NCBI RefSeq assembly: GCF_007667425.1
Contig: NZ_VDRC01000001.1
Coordinates: 62,001-126,000, forward strand
DNA from: Microbacterium sp. 1.5R
Lineage (GTDB): Bacteria > Actinomycetota > Actinomycetes > Actinomycetales > Microbacteriaceae
Reading direction: 5' to 3'
DNA: 64,000 nt
The notes below the pieces were generated by a model that was not told the origin of the DNA, did no database searches, and was given only the letters and a program-made list of their open reading frames with translations. The position numbers and the translations under genes are program-made. Below, one piece after another: positions 27,601-38,239 of the stretch (the first letter of the stretch is position 1; every line of letters starts with the position of its first letter).

Positions 27601-29025
27601 ATGTTCAAAGATTCGTCCGAGGTGCTCGCCTACATCGAGGAGAACGACGTCAAGTTCCTTGACATCCGCTTCACCGATCTCCCGGGTGTGCAGCAGCACT
27701 TCAACATCCCCGCCTCCACCGTGGACGAGGACTTCTTCACCAACGGCCAGCTCTTCGACGGCTCGTCGATCCGTGGTTTCGCGAACATCCACGAATCCGA
27801 CATGCAGCTGATCCCCGATGTGACGACGGCGTACATCGACCCCTTCCGCGAGGCGAGCACCCTCGTGATGATCTTCGACATCTACAACCCCCGCACGGGT
27901 GAGATCTACACGAAGGACCCGCGCCAGGTCGCCAAGAACGCCGAGAAGTACCTCGCGTCCACCGGCATCGCCGACACCGCGTTCTTCGCTCCCGAGGCCG
28001 AGTTCTACATCTTCGACGAGGTCCGCTACTCGGTCACCGCCGGCGAGAGCTTCTACAAGGTCGACTCCGAAGAGGCCGCGTGGAACACGGGTCGCGAGGA
28101 AGAGGGCGGCAACCTCGGAAACAAGACCCCGTACAAGGGCGGCTACTTCCCGGTCTCCCCCGTCGACAAGACGGCCGATCTGCGCGACGACATCACTCTG
28201 AAGCTCATCGACGCCGGCTTCATCCTCGAGCGCTCGCACCACGAGGTCGGCACCGCCGGTCAGCAGGAGATCAACTACCGCTTCGACACCATGGTGCATG
28301 CGGCCGACGACATCCTGAAGTTCAAGTACATCGTCAAGAACACCGCCGACCTCTGGGGCAAGTCCGCGACCTTCATGCCGAAGCCGCTGTTCGGCGACAA
28401 CGGCTCGGGCATGCACACGCACCAGTCGCTGTGGAACGACGGCGAGCCGCTGTTCTACGACGAGGCGGGCTACGGCCAGCTCAGCGACATCGCACGCTGG
28501 TACATCGGCGGCATCCTCGCCCACGCGCCGGCGCTGCTCGCGTTCACGAACCCGACCCTCAACAGCTACCACCGTCTGGTGAAGGGCTTCGAGGCGCCGG
28601 TCAACCTCGTCTACTCGGCCGGCAACCGCTCGGCCGCGATCCGCATCCCGATCACGGGCTCCAACCCCAAGGCGAAGCGCATCGAGTTCCGTGCGCCGGA
28701 TGCCTCTGGTAACCCGTACCTCGCCTTCGCCGCGCAGCTCATGGCCGGCCTCGACGGAATCAAGAACCGCATCGAGCCGCACGAGCCCGTCGACAAGGAC
28801 CTCTACGAGCTTCCCCCCGAGGAGGCCAAGAACATCCCGCAGGTGCCGAACTCGCTGCTCGACTCTCTCGAGGCGCTGCGCGCCGACCACGCCTTCCTGC
28901 TCGAGGGCGGCGTGTTCACCGAGGAGCTCATCGAGACCTGGATCTCGTACAAGTACGAGAACGAGATCCTGCCGATGGCTCAGCGCCCGCACCCGTTCGA
29001 GTTCGAGCTGTACTACGGCGTCTGA
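27601..29025 (+). CDS. glnA: Glutamine synthetase type I (adenylylated form)
   Basis: This GSI-beta subunit has 474 residues and makes glutamine from glutamate, ammonia and ATP as a dodecamer. Visible motifs: [32 protein letters not shown] (metal and ATP region) and NRSAAIRIP. Tyr402 in DLYELPPEE is the residue modified by GlnE, which is also encoded in this window. A complete two-site GlnR operator precedes it, so nitrogen control is both transcriptional and post-translational. A 15-bp hairpin follows the stop. The start is firm, with CAGGAG 9 nt upstream. Confidence 0.97.
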   Translation: MFKDSSEVLAYIEENDVKFLDIRFTDLPGVQQHFNIPASTVDEDFFTNGQLFDGSSIRGFANIHESDMQLIPDVTTAYIDPFREASTLVMIFDIYNPRTGEIYTKDPRQVAKNAEKYLASTGIADTAFFAPEAEFYIFDEVRYSVTAGESFYKVDSEEAAWNTGREEEGGNLGNKTPYKGGYFPVSPVDKTADLRDDITLKLIDAGFILERSHHEVGTAGQQEINYRFDTMVHAADDILKFKYIVKNTADLWGKSATFMPKPLFGDNGSGMHTHQSLWNDGEPLFYDEAGYGQLSDIARWYIGGILAHAPALLAFTNPTLNSYHRLVKGFEAPVNLVYSAGNRSAAIRIPITGSNPKAKRIEFRAPDASGNPYLAFAAQLMAGLDGIKNRIEPHEPVDKDLYELPPEEAKNIPQVPNSLLDSLEALRADHAFLLEGGVFTEELIETWISYKYENEILPMAQRPHPFEFELYYGV

Positions 29026-29042
29026 TCCGATCAGCACCAAGA

Positions 29043-29075
29043 GAGCCCGCCCCGGCGTCGCGCCGGGGCGGGCTC
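29043..29075. terminator. Bidirectional hairpin terminator glnA/glsA
   Basis: The 15-bp perfect stem GAGCCCGCCCCGGCG with a TCG loop lies between the convergent glnA and glutaminase genes. Confidence 0.75.
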
Positions 29076-29111
29076 GTCTGTTCGCACGGAGGTTCGGCCA
29101 GCTCCCGCCTC

Positions 29112-30050
29112 TCAGTCAGAACGCGTCTGGAACGAATGCAGGCCGAGGTCGGCGCTGAGGATCTCACTCGCGATGTGGCCCCGGACGCTGGTGCCCTGCT
29201 CGTCGAGTGGCGGGCTGACGATCGCGGCGCCGAGACGGGCCGGCGCCGAGAGCACGATGACTCCGGAGACGCCGGATTTCGCGGGGATGCCGACCTGCCG
29301 CATCCACCGCCCCGATCCGTCGTAGACGCCGCAGGTCGCCATGACCGAGATCACGTCGCGGGCGACGGCCGCCGACACGACCTGGACCCCGGTGACGGGA
29401 TTGCGTCCGCCTGAGGCGAGCGTCGCGCCCATGACCGCAAGATCACGCGCGTCCACGAGCGTCGCGCAGGCACGCGCGTACGCGGCGACCGCGTCGTCTG
29501 CACTGAGCGTGAGAGTTCCCTCGGAGCGCATGAGGTGTGCAAGGGCGTGGTTGCGATCCCCGAGCAGGTGCTCATTCTCGGCGACCTCCTCGTCCACCTC
29601 GAGCTGTCGACCGGCGAAGGCCGAGAGGCCGCTGAGGATGCGTTCGCTCCGCGCCGAGGCATCCGCTCCGTCGACGAGCGATGCCGTCAGGAGCGCCCCG
29701 GCGTTCACCATCGGATTCGGTGGCCTGCCGGTGCCGCTCTCGAGCTTGATCGCGTCGAAGGCCTCGCCCGTCGGCTCGATGCCCACCCGGTCGAGCGCCT
29801 CTCCCCCGGTGTCCTGCAGAGCGAGGGCGAAAAGGAACGGCTTGACCGCGGACTGAATGCTCACACGCGCGTCCGCTCCGGCGCTGGCGTTGAGCGCACC
29901 GTCGACGGTGACGAGGGCCAACCCCACGAGCTCCGGGTCGGCCTCGGCGAGCTGTGGGATGCTCTCGTCGACCGCGCCACCGTCCTCCACGAGGATGCGG
30001 TCGCGCAGGTCGTCGAGGTCGTAGGCGAGCGGATCGGGTCTCGACGTCAT
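29112..30050 (-). CDS. glsA: Glutaminase A
   Basis: This serine-dependent glutaminase of 312 residues hydrolyses glutamine to glutamate and ammonia. It has the beta-lactamase-like SxxK pair (Ser67 and Lys70 in IQSAVKPF), then PPNPMVNAGAL, and the late VGIPAKSGVSGVI with the conserved Lys-Ser-Gly. Its length is typical of bacterial GlsA. It is convergent with glnA, so synthesis and breakdown of glutamine sit side by side. The ATG at 30050 overlaps the stop of the upstream acetyltransferase gene as ATGA, which sets the start. Confidence 0.93.
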   Translation of the reverse strand: MTSRPDPLAYDLDDLRDRILVEDGGAVDESIPQLAEADPELVGLALVTVDGALNASAGADARVSIQSAVKPFLFALALQDTGGEALDRVGIEPTGEAFDAIKLESGTGRPPNPMVNAGALLTASLVDGADASARSERILSGLSAFAGRQLEVDEEVAENEHLLGDRNHALAHLMRSEGTLTLSADDAVAAYARACATLVDARDLAVMGATLASGGRNPVTGVQVVSAAVARDVISVMATCGVYDGSGRWMRQVGIPAKSGVSGVIVLSAPARLGAAIVSPPLDEQGTSVRGHIASEILSADLGLHSFQTRSD

Positions 30051-30565
30051 GACTCCAGCCTGGCACGGTGTGGGTGCAGGTCGAGCTCCCACACGTTCAT
30101 GGTCAGCTCGGATCCGCGGAACTCCCCGGCCAGCGAACTCGCGCGCTCGAATCCCGCCCGGCGGCACACGCCGTTGGAGGCGGCGTTCTCGACTGCCGGG
30201 AATGCGACGAGATGACGCAGCCCAGCGGGGTGCGCCCTGGCATCGTCGATCAGCAGCGCGAGGGCGCGTGAGGCGACTCCCTTCCCCTGTGCGGCCGGCA
30301 CCACGAACCATCCCGTCTCGAATGCGGGCTCGTCTCGCCACTCGACGGTCCAGTAACCGATCGCGCCGACCGGGCGGACGCGATCCGCGATCACGACGAA
30401 CATCCTCGCCGTGCGGTCGTCGAGACCGAGGTAGCGCTGGTGCCGCCCGAGTACCTGCCTCTCGCTCTCCGGTCCGTTCAGATGAGCGGTCATCGCCGCG
30501 GTGTTCGCCGCCCGCAGGAGCGGCAGGTCGCCCTCCGACCACGGGCGGAGCGTCAAGGTCTCCAT
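30047..30565 (-). CDS. GNAT family N-acetyltransferase
   Basis: This 172-residue protein has the RimJ/RimL-like GNAT layout: TLTLRPWSEGDLPLLRAAN at the start, VGAIGYWTVEW, the acetyl-CoA loop in GWFVVPAAQGKGVASRAL (Q/R-x-x-G-x-A form), and ENAASNGVCRRAGFE near the end. The substrate is unknown; members acetylate protein N-termini, antibiotics or small amines. It is translationally coupled to glsA. The internal ATG at 30565 is preferred because homologous sequence starts there; an upstream start would add 29 Cys- and Arg-rich residues without family resemblance. Confidence 0.82.
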   Translation of the reverse strand: METLTLRPWSEGDLPLLRAANTAAMTAHLNGPESERQVLGRHQRYLGLDDRTARMFVVIADRVRPVGAIGYWTVEWRDEPAFETGWFVVPAAQGKGVASRALALLIDDARAHPAGLRHLVAFPAVENAASNGVCRRAGFERASSLAGEFRGSELTMNVWELDLHPHRARLES

Positions 30566-30699
30566 ACACCGACCATGGCACGAGCATCGGACATCGCCTA
30601 TACCACCGCGAGCGGCAGGCGCGCCATCCGGCGTGCCCTGCTTGACCCGCATCCCGGGCGGTGGTCAACTGAGAGGTCGGTGACAACAGAGGGGGCATC

Positions 30700-31845
30700 A
30701 TGCGTCGGAAGACGAGCAGGGCGCAGGCCGCGGCCGCGGAAGAGCTGATGAATCAGCCGAAGACGGCGGCCGCAGCGATCGCGCGCATCAACCCGTTCAT
30801 GTACGGCCTGCTCGGTGCGCTCGGCGTGCTGGTCGCGCTCGTGCTCGGCGGTATCGTCGATCAGCTCGCCACCGTGCTCGTCTACATCGGAGTCGCGCTC
30901 TTCCTCGCTCTGGGCCTCGACCCGATCGTCACGTGGATCGAGCGGAAACTCCCTCGCCCTGCAGCCGTCGCGATCGTGGTCGCGGTGGTGCTGCTCGCGT
31001 TCGCCGGCATCCTGCTCGCGATCGTCCCGATCCTCGTCGAGCAGGTCACGAACCTCGTGAAGAACGGACCGAAGATGGTCCAGGACTTCATGGCCAGCGA
31101 CTGGTTCCAGAACATCAGCGACCAGTTCGGCTCGACGTTCGACGATGCCGCACAGGGCGTGCTGACGTTCATCCAGGACCCCAGCAACATCCTCAACATC
31201 TCCGGCGGCGTCTTCGCGGTGGGCGCGGGGATCGCCGGGGGCTTCACCGGCGTCACCATCGTGCTCATTCTCACGCTCTACTTCATGGCGTCGCTGCGCA
31301 GCATGAAGAAGGTCTCTGCCCGCTTCGTCCCCGCCTACCAGCGCGAGACGTACAGCGGACTGCTGGAGGACGTGTCCGGTGCCGTCGGGCGCTACGTCAT
31401 GGGCCAGGCCAGCCTCGCGCTGATCAACGGCATCCTGAGCCTGATCATGCTGAGCATCATCGGCGCCCCCGTCCCGGCGCTGCTCGCACTGATCGCGTTC
31501 ATCGGCTCACTCATCCCGCTCGTCGGAACCCTGTCGGCGTCGATCATCAACTCCCTGATCTGCCTGATCGTGAGTCCGGTAACGGCGCTGCTCGCCTTCG
31601 GCTACTACCTGGTGTACATGCAGATCGAGGCATACGTGCTGTCGCCCCGGATCATGAACAAGGCGGTGGCGGTGCCGGGCGCGCTCGTGGTCATCGCGGC
31701 CGTCGCCGGAGGCGCGCTCGGCGGAATCCTCGGCGCGCTGGTCGCGATCCCGGTCGCCGCGAGCGTCATCATCATCGTGCAGAAGGTCGTCTTCCCCACG
31801 CAGGACGCGAAGGTCGTGCCGCCGGGAACGCTCAGCGAACGGTGA
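30700..31845 (+). CDS. AI-2E family transporter (permease)
   Basis: This 381-residue membrane protein has about eight helices. A first block (YGLLGALGVLVALVLGGI) is followed by the conserved ALGLDPIVTWIERK. A cytoplasmic or periplasmic segment spans residues 120-170, and a last block includes the family motif IPLVGTLSASI. Members export or exchange small molecules or ions; the AI-2 name reflects one member (TqsA), and sodium/proton exchange is reported for others. The ATG has GAGGGGGC upstream. Its end overlaps the end of the convergent lipid kinase gene by 14 bases. Confidence 0.88.
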   Translation: MRRKTSRAQAAAAEELMNQPKTAAAAIARINPFMYGLLGALGVLVALVLGGIVDQLATVLVYIGVALFLALGLDPIVTWIERKLPRPAAVAIVVAVVLLAFAGILLAIVPILVEQVTNLVKNGPKMVQDFMASDWFQNISDQFGSTFDDAAQGVLTFIQDPSNILNISGGVFAVGAGIAGGFTGVTIVLILTLYFMASLRSMKKVSARFVPAYQRETYSGLLEDVSGAVGRYVMGQASLALINGILSLIMLSIIGAPVPALLALIAFIGSLIPLVGTLSASIINSLICLIVSPVTALLAFGYYLVYMQIEAYVLSPRIMNKAVAVPGALVVIAAVAGGALGGILGALVAIPVAASVIIIVQKVVFPTQDAKVVPPGTLSER

Positions 31846-32761
31846 CGGCGGCGGGCTGGACCCGCACGGTGAAGCGCGAGATCTCCCCCACCTCTTCACC
31901 GTCGATCTCGAACATCCGCGGCGCCGAGAGCTCGACCACGATGCGCTCCGCCGAGACATGCGTGGTCGAGTTGGTGCTCACGGCCTCGTCGACAGCGCCG
32001 AAGATCCGTCGGATGCCGTTCTCCCACACCACCGAGCGCACCGTGTCGAGCCACTGCAGCGGGCCGTCGGCGCTCACGAGCAGCATGTCGAGCTGACCGT
32101 CGTCGAGCACCGCGTCGGGGAGCAGCCGGATGCCACCCTGGACCATTCCGCAGTTGCCGATCAGCATCGTGTGTCCGCGGAGCTCCTGCGGCTCGCCGTC
32201 GTCGAGGGCGAGCGAGATATCGGTCATCTCAGTGCCGGCCAGGGCGCGCCCCATGGCCTCGACGTACGCGAGCCACCCCGCACGGTCCTTGAGATCGTCA
32301 TCGGTCTCGACCAGCATCTGCGCATCGATGCCGAAGCCGACCATCACGACGAAGGCGTGTTCGTCGCCATCGATCTCGACCCAGCCGAGGTCGATCTCCT
32401 TCTCCTCACCGTCGCGAACGCGGATGAGGGCCGCGACGGGATCGTTGAGGGGCACAGAGAGGTTGCGCGCGAGCAGGTTGCCCGTGCCGCGCGGCACGAT
32501 GCCCAACGCGGCGTCGGTCCCCACCAGTCCCTCGGCGACGGCCCGCACCGTGCCGTCGCCACCGGCGGCGACGACCACATCACAGCCTGCGGCCGCGGCC
32601 TCAGCGGCCATACCGCGACCCGGGTCCTCGGGCGTGGTCTCCCACCACTCGACGTGCGTTCCGTCGGAATCCTCACCGAACACGGACTCCACGGCGGACC
32701 GCAGCTGGTCTCCACCCGGCTTCGAGGGGTTCCAGATCACACCGAGTTTCGAGATCGCCAT
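31832..32761 (-). CDS. Diacylglycerol/lipid kinase family protein
   Basis: This 309-residue DAGK-catalytic-domain protein starts with KLGVIWNPSKPGG and has the nucleotide motif AAGGDGTVRAV followed by GIVPRGTGNLLARNL. Family members phosphorylate diacylglycerol, sphingosine or related lipids at the membrane; lipid-linked turnover in the envelope is a likely role. The ATG at 32761 is chosen because the fold begins within five residues. An in-frame start at 32812 would overlap glnE's end. It lies just downstream of glnE on the same strand, with a 47-base gap. Confidence 0.88.
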   Translation of the reverse strand: MAISKLGVIWNPSKPGGDQLRSAVESVFGEDSDGTHVEWWETTPEDPGRGMAAEAAAAGCDVVVAAGGDGTVRAVAEGLVGTDAALGIVPRGTGNLLARNLSVPLNDPVAALIRVRDGEEKEIDLGWVEIDGDEHAFVVMVGFGIDAQMLVETDDDLKDRAGWLAYVEAMGRALAGTEMTDISLALDDGEPQELRGHTMLIGNCGMVQGGIRLLPDAVLDDGQLDMLLVSADGPLQWLDTVRSVVWENGIRRIFGAVDEAVSTNSTTHVSAERIVVELSAPRMFEIDGEEVGEISRFTVRVQPAAVTVR

Positions 32762-32808
32762 GAGGTCAGCTTCTTGCAAACGGGGCTGCTTGGCAACTCG
32801 ACGGGCGG

Positions 32809-35784
32809 TCACCCGTAGAACAGGTCCTCGAACGCGCGTCGCGCGCGACGGGTCACCCCGAGATAATCGTCCTCCAGCACGCTCGCCGAGCGGTCCGGGT
32901 ACCCGAGAAGACGGCCGATGGCGTCGAGGTCGCGGGGGTCCGTGGGGAGCACATCACTCGTCCGCCCCGTGTAGAGCGTGATGGCCGAGCGCAGGCGGCT
33001 GGACAGCAGCCACGCCGCTCGCAACAGCTCGGCCGACTCCTCCGGCACGTACCCGGCCTCGACCGCGGCATCGAGGGCTGTGATCGTCGAGGTGGTCCGC
33101 AGCGCGGGGACGTCATGCGCGTGCTGCAGCTGGATGAGTTGCACGAGCCATTCGACGTCGCTCAGCGTGCCGGGACCGAGCTTGAGGTGACGTCGAGGGT
33201 CGATGCCCTGCGGCAGCCGCTCCCCCTCGACGCGTGCCTTGATGCGTTTGATCTCACGCGTACCCTGCAGATCGACGGATGCCGGATAGCGGATGCCGTC
33301 GGCCATCCTCGTGAACTTCTCGATCAGCTTCGCGCTGCCGGCGACACCACGGGCTCGAAGCAGCGCTTGAGCCTCCCAGGAGAGCGACCACCGGCGGTAG
33401 TACTCCGCGTAGGCCTGGAGCGTGCGCACGAGCGGCCCGTTCCGCCCCTCCGGCCGCAGATCCGCATCGAGGTCGAGCGGGACGCGATGGTCGGTGAGGT
33501 GCTCGCGGAGCCCGGCCACGATGCGCGTGGCGAGGGTCTGCGCACGCTGAGGGTCGAGGCCGTTCGCGTCGTACACGTAGAGGATGTCGGCATCCGATCC
33601 GAACCCGAGCTCGGCTCCTCCGAAACGACCCATTCCGATGACGGCGAAGTCGAGTGCGTCGTCTTCGGGCGGCACGATCTCGCGCCGGACGGCGCGCAGT
33701 GCGGCCTGGATGGACGCGTCGGTGATCTCGGTGAGCGACGTCGCGACCTGCTGGATCGTCAAGACATCGAGCACTCCGCCCATCGCCGTCCGCAGAAGCT
33801 CCCGGCGGCGGAGGGCGCGTACGGCCTGCAGGGCGTCGCCGATGCTGCGGTGCCGCGTCTGGATGGCACGGGCCTCCTCGTCGAGCGCCGCACCGCTGCG
33901 CGGCCGCAGCAGATCGCTGCTGTCGAGCCAGGCGACCGATTCGGGGATCCACTCCATGAGCTCACCGACGTAGCGCGACGACGACAGCAGCCTCGTCAGG
34001 CTCTCTGCCGCGCCGGACGAGTCGCGCAGCATCCGCAGGAACCACGGGGTGTCCCCCAGCCTCTCGCTGATCCGACGGAACGCCAGAAGCGCGTAATCGG
34101 GGTCGCTGCCGTCGGCGAACCAGCGCACCATGATCGGCATGAGGTGGCGTTGGATCGTCGCCTTGCGGCTGAGTCCCGTCGTCAGAGCGCCGATGTGCCG
34201 GAGCGCGCCCGCCGGATCTCGGAACCCGATCGCCATGAGGCGGTCGTGCGCCTGCTCGGTCGACAGGGTTCGCTCCGCCTCGGGCAGGGCGGCGACGGCG
34301 CTCAGCAGCGGCCGGTAGAAGAGGCGGGTGTGGATGTCGCGCACCTCGCGGCGCACGCCCTCCCACCGCGCCCAGATCGCGTCGCCGGAGTCGGCCAGAC
34401 CGGAGCCGCGCGCCAGGACCCGGAGCCCGGCCGGGGTGCGAGGCATGAGGTGGGTGCGGCTCAGCTCACGCAGTTGCAGACGATGCTCCATGAGCCTGAG
34501 GATGCGGTAGTCGTCGGCGAAGGCCCCGGCGTCCGCCCTGCCGATGTACCCGCCGTCGACGAGCGCGTCGACGGTCTCGAGCGTTCCCCTCGTCCGCAGC
34601 CTCGGGTCGGTGAGTCCGTGCACGAGCTGCAGCAGCTGCACGGTGAATTCGATGTCGCGGAGGCCGCCGGCCCCGAGCTTGAGCTGATACGGCGCGTCGG
34701 CGGGGTCGATATGCTCCATGACCCGCTCGCGCATGCGCTGCACGCTGTCGACGAAGTTCTCACGGGCGGCGCTCGAGAACACCTTGGGCTGCATGGCCGC
34801 GATGTATGCGGCCCCGAGCTGCGGATCGCCCGCGAGCGGGCGCGCCTTCAGCAGCGCCTGGAACTCCCAGCTCTTCGCCCAGCGGTCGTAGTACGCCACG
34901 TGCGACGCGAGGGAGCGCACCAGCGCCCCCTGCTTGCCTTCGGGGCGGAGCGCGGCATCCACCTCCCACAACGGCGGCTCCACCTCGATGCCGCTGAGGC
35001 CACGCATGGTCTCGCGCGCGAGGCGGGTCGCGATGTCGATCGCGCGCGATTCGGAGAGCGTCTCCTCGTCGGCCGTGCCGCCGACGAAGATCACGTCGAC
35101 GTCGCTGACGTAGTTGAGCTCGCGCGCTCCCGCCTTGCCCATGCCGATGATCGCCAGCTGCGTGGCCGCTACCTGCTCGTCGCCCACGGTGTCGGCGACC
35201 TTCCGTCGAGCGACCGCCAGGGACGCCTCGAGTGCGGCGCCGGCGATGTCGGCGAGAGCTGCCGACACGTCGCCGACGATCATGACCGGGTTATGGGCCG
35301 TCACGTCGAATGCGGCGATCGCGGCGAGGTCGCGACGATACGCGATCCGAAGAGCGACGATCGCGGCGTCGTCGGCGGCGGACGCGAAGCCGTCGCTGGC
35401 TCCGACCGCATCGAGCAGACGCTCCCGCAGGTCGTCGGCCGTCGGAAAGGTCGACAGCGGCTCGGCCAGGACGAAGAGCTGGTCCGGATGCCGGAAGAAG
35501 AAGTCGGCGAAGCCCTCAGACACGCCGAACAGACGCCACACGCGCTCGCGCGACGACGGATCGGAGAACAGCATGCGGAGCGGCGCCGGGTCACGGCGCG
35601 CGACCCGCAGCATCCCCTCGACCGCTGCGTCGGGATCCGCGGCCACTGCTCCGTCGAGCAGCGCGGCGCGATCGACTCCGACGAGGCCGGCGAGCTCCGC
35701 GAGATTCGCCGCAGCCTCGCTCAACTCCGCGAATCCCAGCCGCGCCAGCGCAGAGAGGGAGACGGAGTCGTGCGAGCGAGCCAT
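32809..35784 (-). CDS. glnE: Glutamine synthetase adenylylase / adenylyl-removing enzyme
   Basis: This 991-residue bifunctional enzyme adds and removes AMP on Tyr402 of GlnA. Two nucleotidyltransferase domains are visible. The N-terminal deadenylylase has AIIGMGKAGARELNYVSDVD and the C-terminal adenylylase VIGMGRFGGAELGFGSDAD. Each is followed by a helical DUF294-like segment with the LKLGxGxLxDxEW pattern. In actinobacteria it usually works without a canonical PII loop partner in the same operon. It lies 7 bases after glnA2 and is likely co-transcribed with it. Confidence 0.96.
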   Translation of the reverse strand: MARSHDSVSLSALARLGFAELSEAAANLAELAGLVGVDRAALLDGAVAADPDAAVEGMLRVARRDPAPLRMLFSDPSSRERVWRLFGVSEGFADFFFRHPDQLFVLAEPLSTFPTADDLRERLLDAVGASDGFASAADDAAIVALRIAYRRDLAAIAAFDVTAHNPVMIVGDVSAALADIAGAALEASLAVARRKVADTVGDEQVAATQLAIIGMGKAGARELNYVSDVDVIFVGGTADEETLSESRAIDIATRLARETMRGLSGIEVEPPLWEVDAALRPEGKQGALVRSLASHVAYYDRWAKSWEFQALLKARPLAGDPQLGAAYIAAMQPKVFSSAARENFVDSVQRMRERVMEHIDPADAPYQLKLGAGGLRDIEFTVQLLQLVHGLTDPRLRTRGTLETVDALVDGGYIGRADAGAFADDYRILRLMEHRLQLRELSRTHLMPRTPAGLRVLARGSGLADSGDAIWARWEGVRREVRDIHTRLFYRPLLSAVAALPEAERTLSTEQAHDRLMAIGFRDPAGALRHIGALTTGLSRKATIQRHLMPIMVRWFADGSDPDYALLAFRRISERLGDTPWFLRMLRDSSGAAESLTRLLSSSRYVGELMEWIPESVAWLDSSDLLRPRSGAALDEEARAIQTRHRSIGDALQAVRALRRRELLRTAMGGVLDVLTIQQVATSLTEITDASIQAALRAVRREIVPPEDDALDFAVIGMGRFGGAELGFGSDADILYVYDANGLDPQRAQTLATRIVAGLREHLTDHRVPLDLDADLRPEGRNGPLVRTLQAYAEYYRRWSLSWEAQALLRARGVAGSAKLIEKFTRMADGIRYPASVDLQGTREIKRIKARVEGERLPQGIDPRRHLKLGPGTLSDVEWLVQLIQLQHAHDVPALRTTSTITALDAAVEAGYVPEESAELLRAAWLLSSRLRSAITLYTGRTSDVLPTDPRDLDAIGRLLGYPDRSASVLEDDYLGVTRRARRAFEDLFYG

Positions 35785-35791
35785 GCGACGG

Positions 35792-37129
35792 TCAGAGGAG
35801 CTCGAGGTTGTTCTTCAGCTCCAGAGGAGTGACCTGACCGCGGTACGCCTCCCACTCCTTGCGCTTGTTGAGCAGCACGTAGTTGAACACCGACTCGCCG
35901 AGCGTCTCGGCGACGAGCTCCGAGCTCTCCATGTACTCGAGCGCGTGGTCGAGGCTCGCCGGCAGCGCCGCGTAGCCGAGCGCCCGGCGCTCGGCGTCGC
36001 TGAGCGACCACACGTTGTCCTCGGCCTCCGGCGGCAGCTCGTACTCCTCCTCGATGCCCTTGAGGCCGGCGGCGAGCATGAGCGCATAGGCGAGGTACGG
36101 GTTCGCCGCGGAGTCGAGAGCGCGGTACTCGACCCGCGAGGAGCCGCCCTTGTTGGGCTTGTACATCGGCACGCGCACCAGGGCGGAGCGATTGTTGTGG
36201 CCCCACGTGACGAAGCTCGGAGCCTCGTCGCCGCCCCACAGGCGCTTGTACGAGTTCACGAACTGGTTGGTGACGGCGGCGATCTCGTTGGCGTGGCGCA
36301 GGAGACCAGCGATGAAGTGACGTCCGGTCTTGGAGAGCTGGTACTTGGCGCCCTCCTCGTAGAAGGCGTTGCGCTCGCCCTCGAACAGCGACATGTGCGT
36401 GTGCATCCCGCTGCCGGGGTGGCCGCTGAGGGGCTTCGGCATGAAGGTCGCGTACACGCCCTGCTCGATGGCCACCTCCTTGATCACCGTGCGGAACGTC
36501 ATGACGTTGTCGGCCATGGTGAGGGCATCGGCGTAGCGCAGGTCGATCTCGTTCTGGCCCGGTCCGCCCTCGTGGTGGCTGAACTCGACCGAGATGCCGA
36601 GATCCTCGAGCATCCGCACCGAGCGACGGCGGAAGTCATGAGCCGTGCCACCGGGGACGTTGTCGAAGTACCCGGCCGAATCGACCGGCACCGGCCCCTC
36701 CGGTCCGAAGTTCGAGGACTTCAGCAGGTAGAACTCGATCTCGGGGTGCGTGTAGAACGTGAACCCGGCGTCGGCGGCCTTCGCGAGAGTGCGCTTGAGC
36801 ACATGACGAGGGTCCGACACGGCCGGACGCCCGTCGGGAGTGGTGATGTCGCAGAACATGCGCGCGGTCGGATCGATCTCGCCGCGCCAGGGCAGGGTCT
36901 GGAAGGTCGTGGGGTCGGGCTGCGCGAGGAGGTCGGACTCGTAGCTGCGCGTGAGGCCCTCGATCGCCGAGCCGTCGAACCCGATGCCTTCGGCGAACGC
37001 TCCCTCGACCTCGGCCGGCGCGATGGCGACCGACTTGAGGGTGCCGATCACATCGGTGAACCACAGCCGCACGAACTTGACGCCGCGCTCCTCGATCGTC
37101 CGGAGGACGAAGTCCCTCTGCTTGTCCAT
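35792..37129 (-). CDS. glnA2: Glutamine synthetase GlnA2 (GSI-alpha type)
   Basis: This second GSI-fold protein has 445 residues, starting MDKQRDFVLRTIEERGVKF, which matches actinobacterial GlnA2. It lacks about 25 residues relative to GlnA, as GSI-alpha forms do. Active-site motifs are present: GFDGSAIEG, HPEIEFYLL, GSGMHTHMSLF and NNRSALVRVP. A tyrosine in EEYELPPEAED sits where GlnA is adenylylated, so GlnE could still act on it, though this is not established for the subtype. The ATG at 37129 gives the family N-terminus; a GTG at 37135 overlapping the upstream stop (GTGA) is the alternative. Confidence 0.93.
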   Translation of the reverse strand: MDKQRDFVLRTIEERGVKFVRLWFTDVIGTLKSVAIAPAEVEGAFAEGIGFDGSAIEGLTRSYESDLLAQPDPTTFQTLPWRGEIDPTARMFCDITTPDGRPAVSDPRHVLKRTLAKAADAGFTFYTHPEIEFYLLKSSNFGPEGPVPVDSAGYFDNVPGGTAHDFRRRSVRMLEDLGISVEFSHHEGGPGQNEIDLRYADALTMADNVMTFRTVIKEVAIEQGVYATFMPKPLSGHPGSGMHTHMSLFEGERNAFYEEGAKYQLSKTGRHFIAGLLRHANEIAAVTNQFVNSYKRLWGGDEAPSFVTWGHNNRSALVRVPMYKPNKGGSSRVEYRALDSAANPYLAYALMLAAGLKGIEEEYELPPEAEDNVWSLSDAERRALGYAALPASLDHALEYMESSELVAETLGESVFNYVLLNKRKEWEAYRGQVTPLELKNNLELL

Positions 37130-37131
37130 CT

Positions 37132-37350
37132 TCACTCGGCGGCGCTCTTGCCGGCGCCGGCGTCCCAGCCGTCTTCCGCCGATTCCTCGTCTGCCCAGGC
37201 GCGTGCGCGCTCCTGCAGCTTCTCGGGCGCGTGGGCGGCCTCGGCCTCGGTGTCGAACGGGCCGACGCGATCGACGGACGGCGAGATCATCCCGAACTCG
37301 ACCTGTCGGGTCTCCATGTTGTACCAGTACTTCTCATCGCCGTTCGACAT
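37132..37350 (-). CDS. Small SPOR-like domain protein
   Basis: This 72-residue protein has EKYWYNMETRQVEFGMISP then DRVGPFDTEAEAAHAPEKL. I recognise it as the small actinobacterial protein usually labelled SPOR domain-containing. It has no signal peptide or membrane helix, so it is cytoplasmic and its role is unknown. It is first in a likely operon with glnA2 and glnE: its stop overlaps a GTG of glnA2. An AAGGGGAT ribosome-binding site lies 6 nt before the ATG. Its neighbour on the other strand is ppgK. Confidence 0.82.
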   Translation of the reverse strand: MSNGDEKYWYNMETRQVEFGMISPSVDRVGPFDTEAEAAHAPEKLQERARAWADEESAEDGWDAGAGKSAAE

Positions 37351-37406
37351 GGCCGATCCCCTTCTACACGTGGTGTCTCGATCCTACTGGCGCAGAGCCC
37401 GGTCGC

Positions 37407-37412
37407 TAAGCT
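37407..37412 (+). promoter_or_regulatory. -10 box of ppgK, leaderless
   Basis: TAAGCT followed by 7 nt and then the ATG at 37420. Confidence 0.5.
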
Positions 37413-37419
37413 ATCGGGC

Positions 37420-38166
<747 letters not shown>

Positions 38167-38200
38167 CACCCGCGCGACGACGACCTCTTCGACGAGGACG

Positions 38201-38233
38201 ACGAAGGCCCCGCTGGATCAGCGGGGCCTTCGT
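38201..38233. terminator. Bidirectional hairpin terminator ppgK/rnpB
   Basis: The 15-bp perfect stem ACGAAGGCCCCGCTG with a GAT loop lies between the convergent ppgK and rnpB genes. Confidence 0.78.
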
Positions 38234-38239
38234 GATGTC

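Noticed and set aside
33115..35832. A 905-codon open frame antisense to glnE
   Set aside because: Same shadow effect: GlnE motifs are intact on the minus strand, while the plus frame shows only repetitive Arg, Glu and Val composition.
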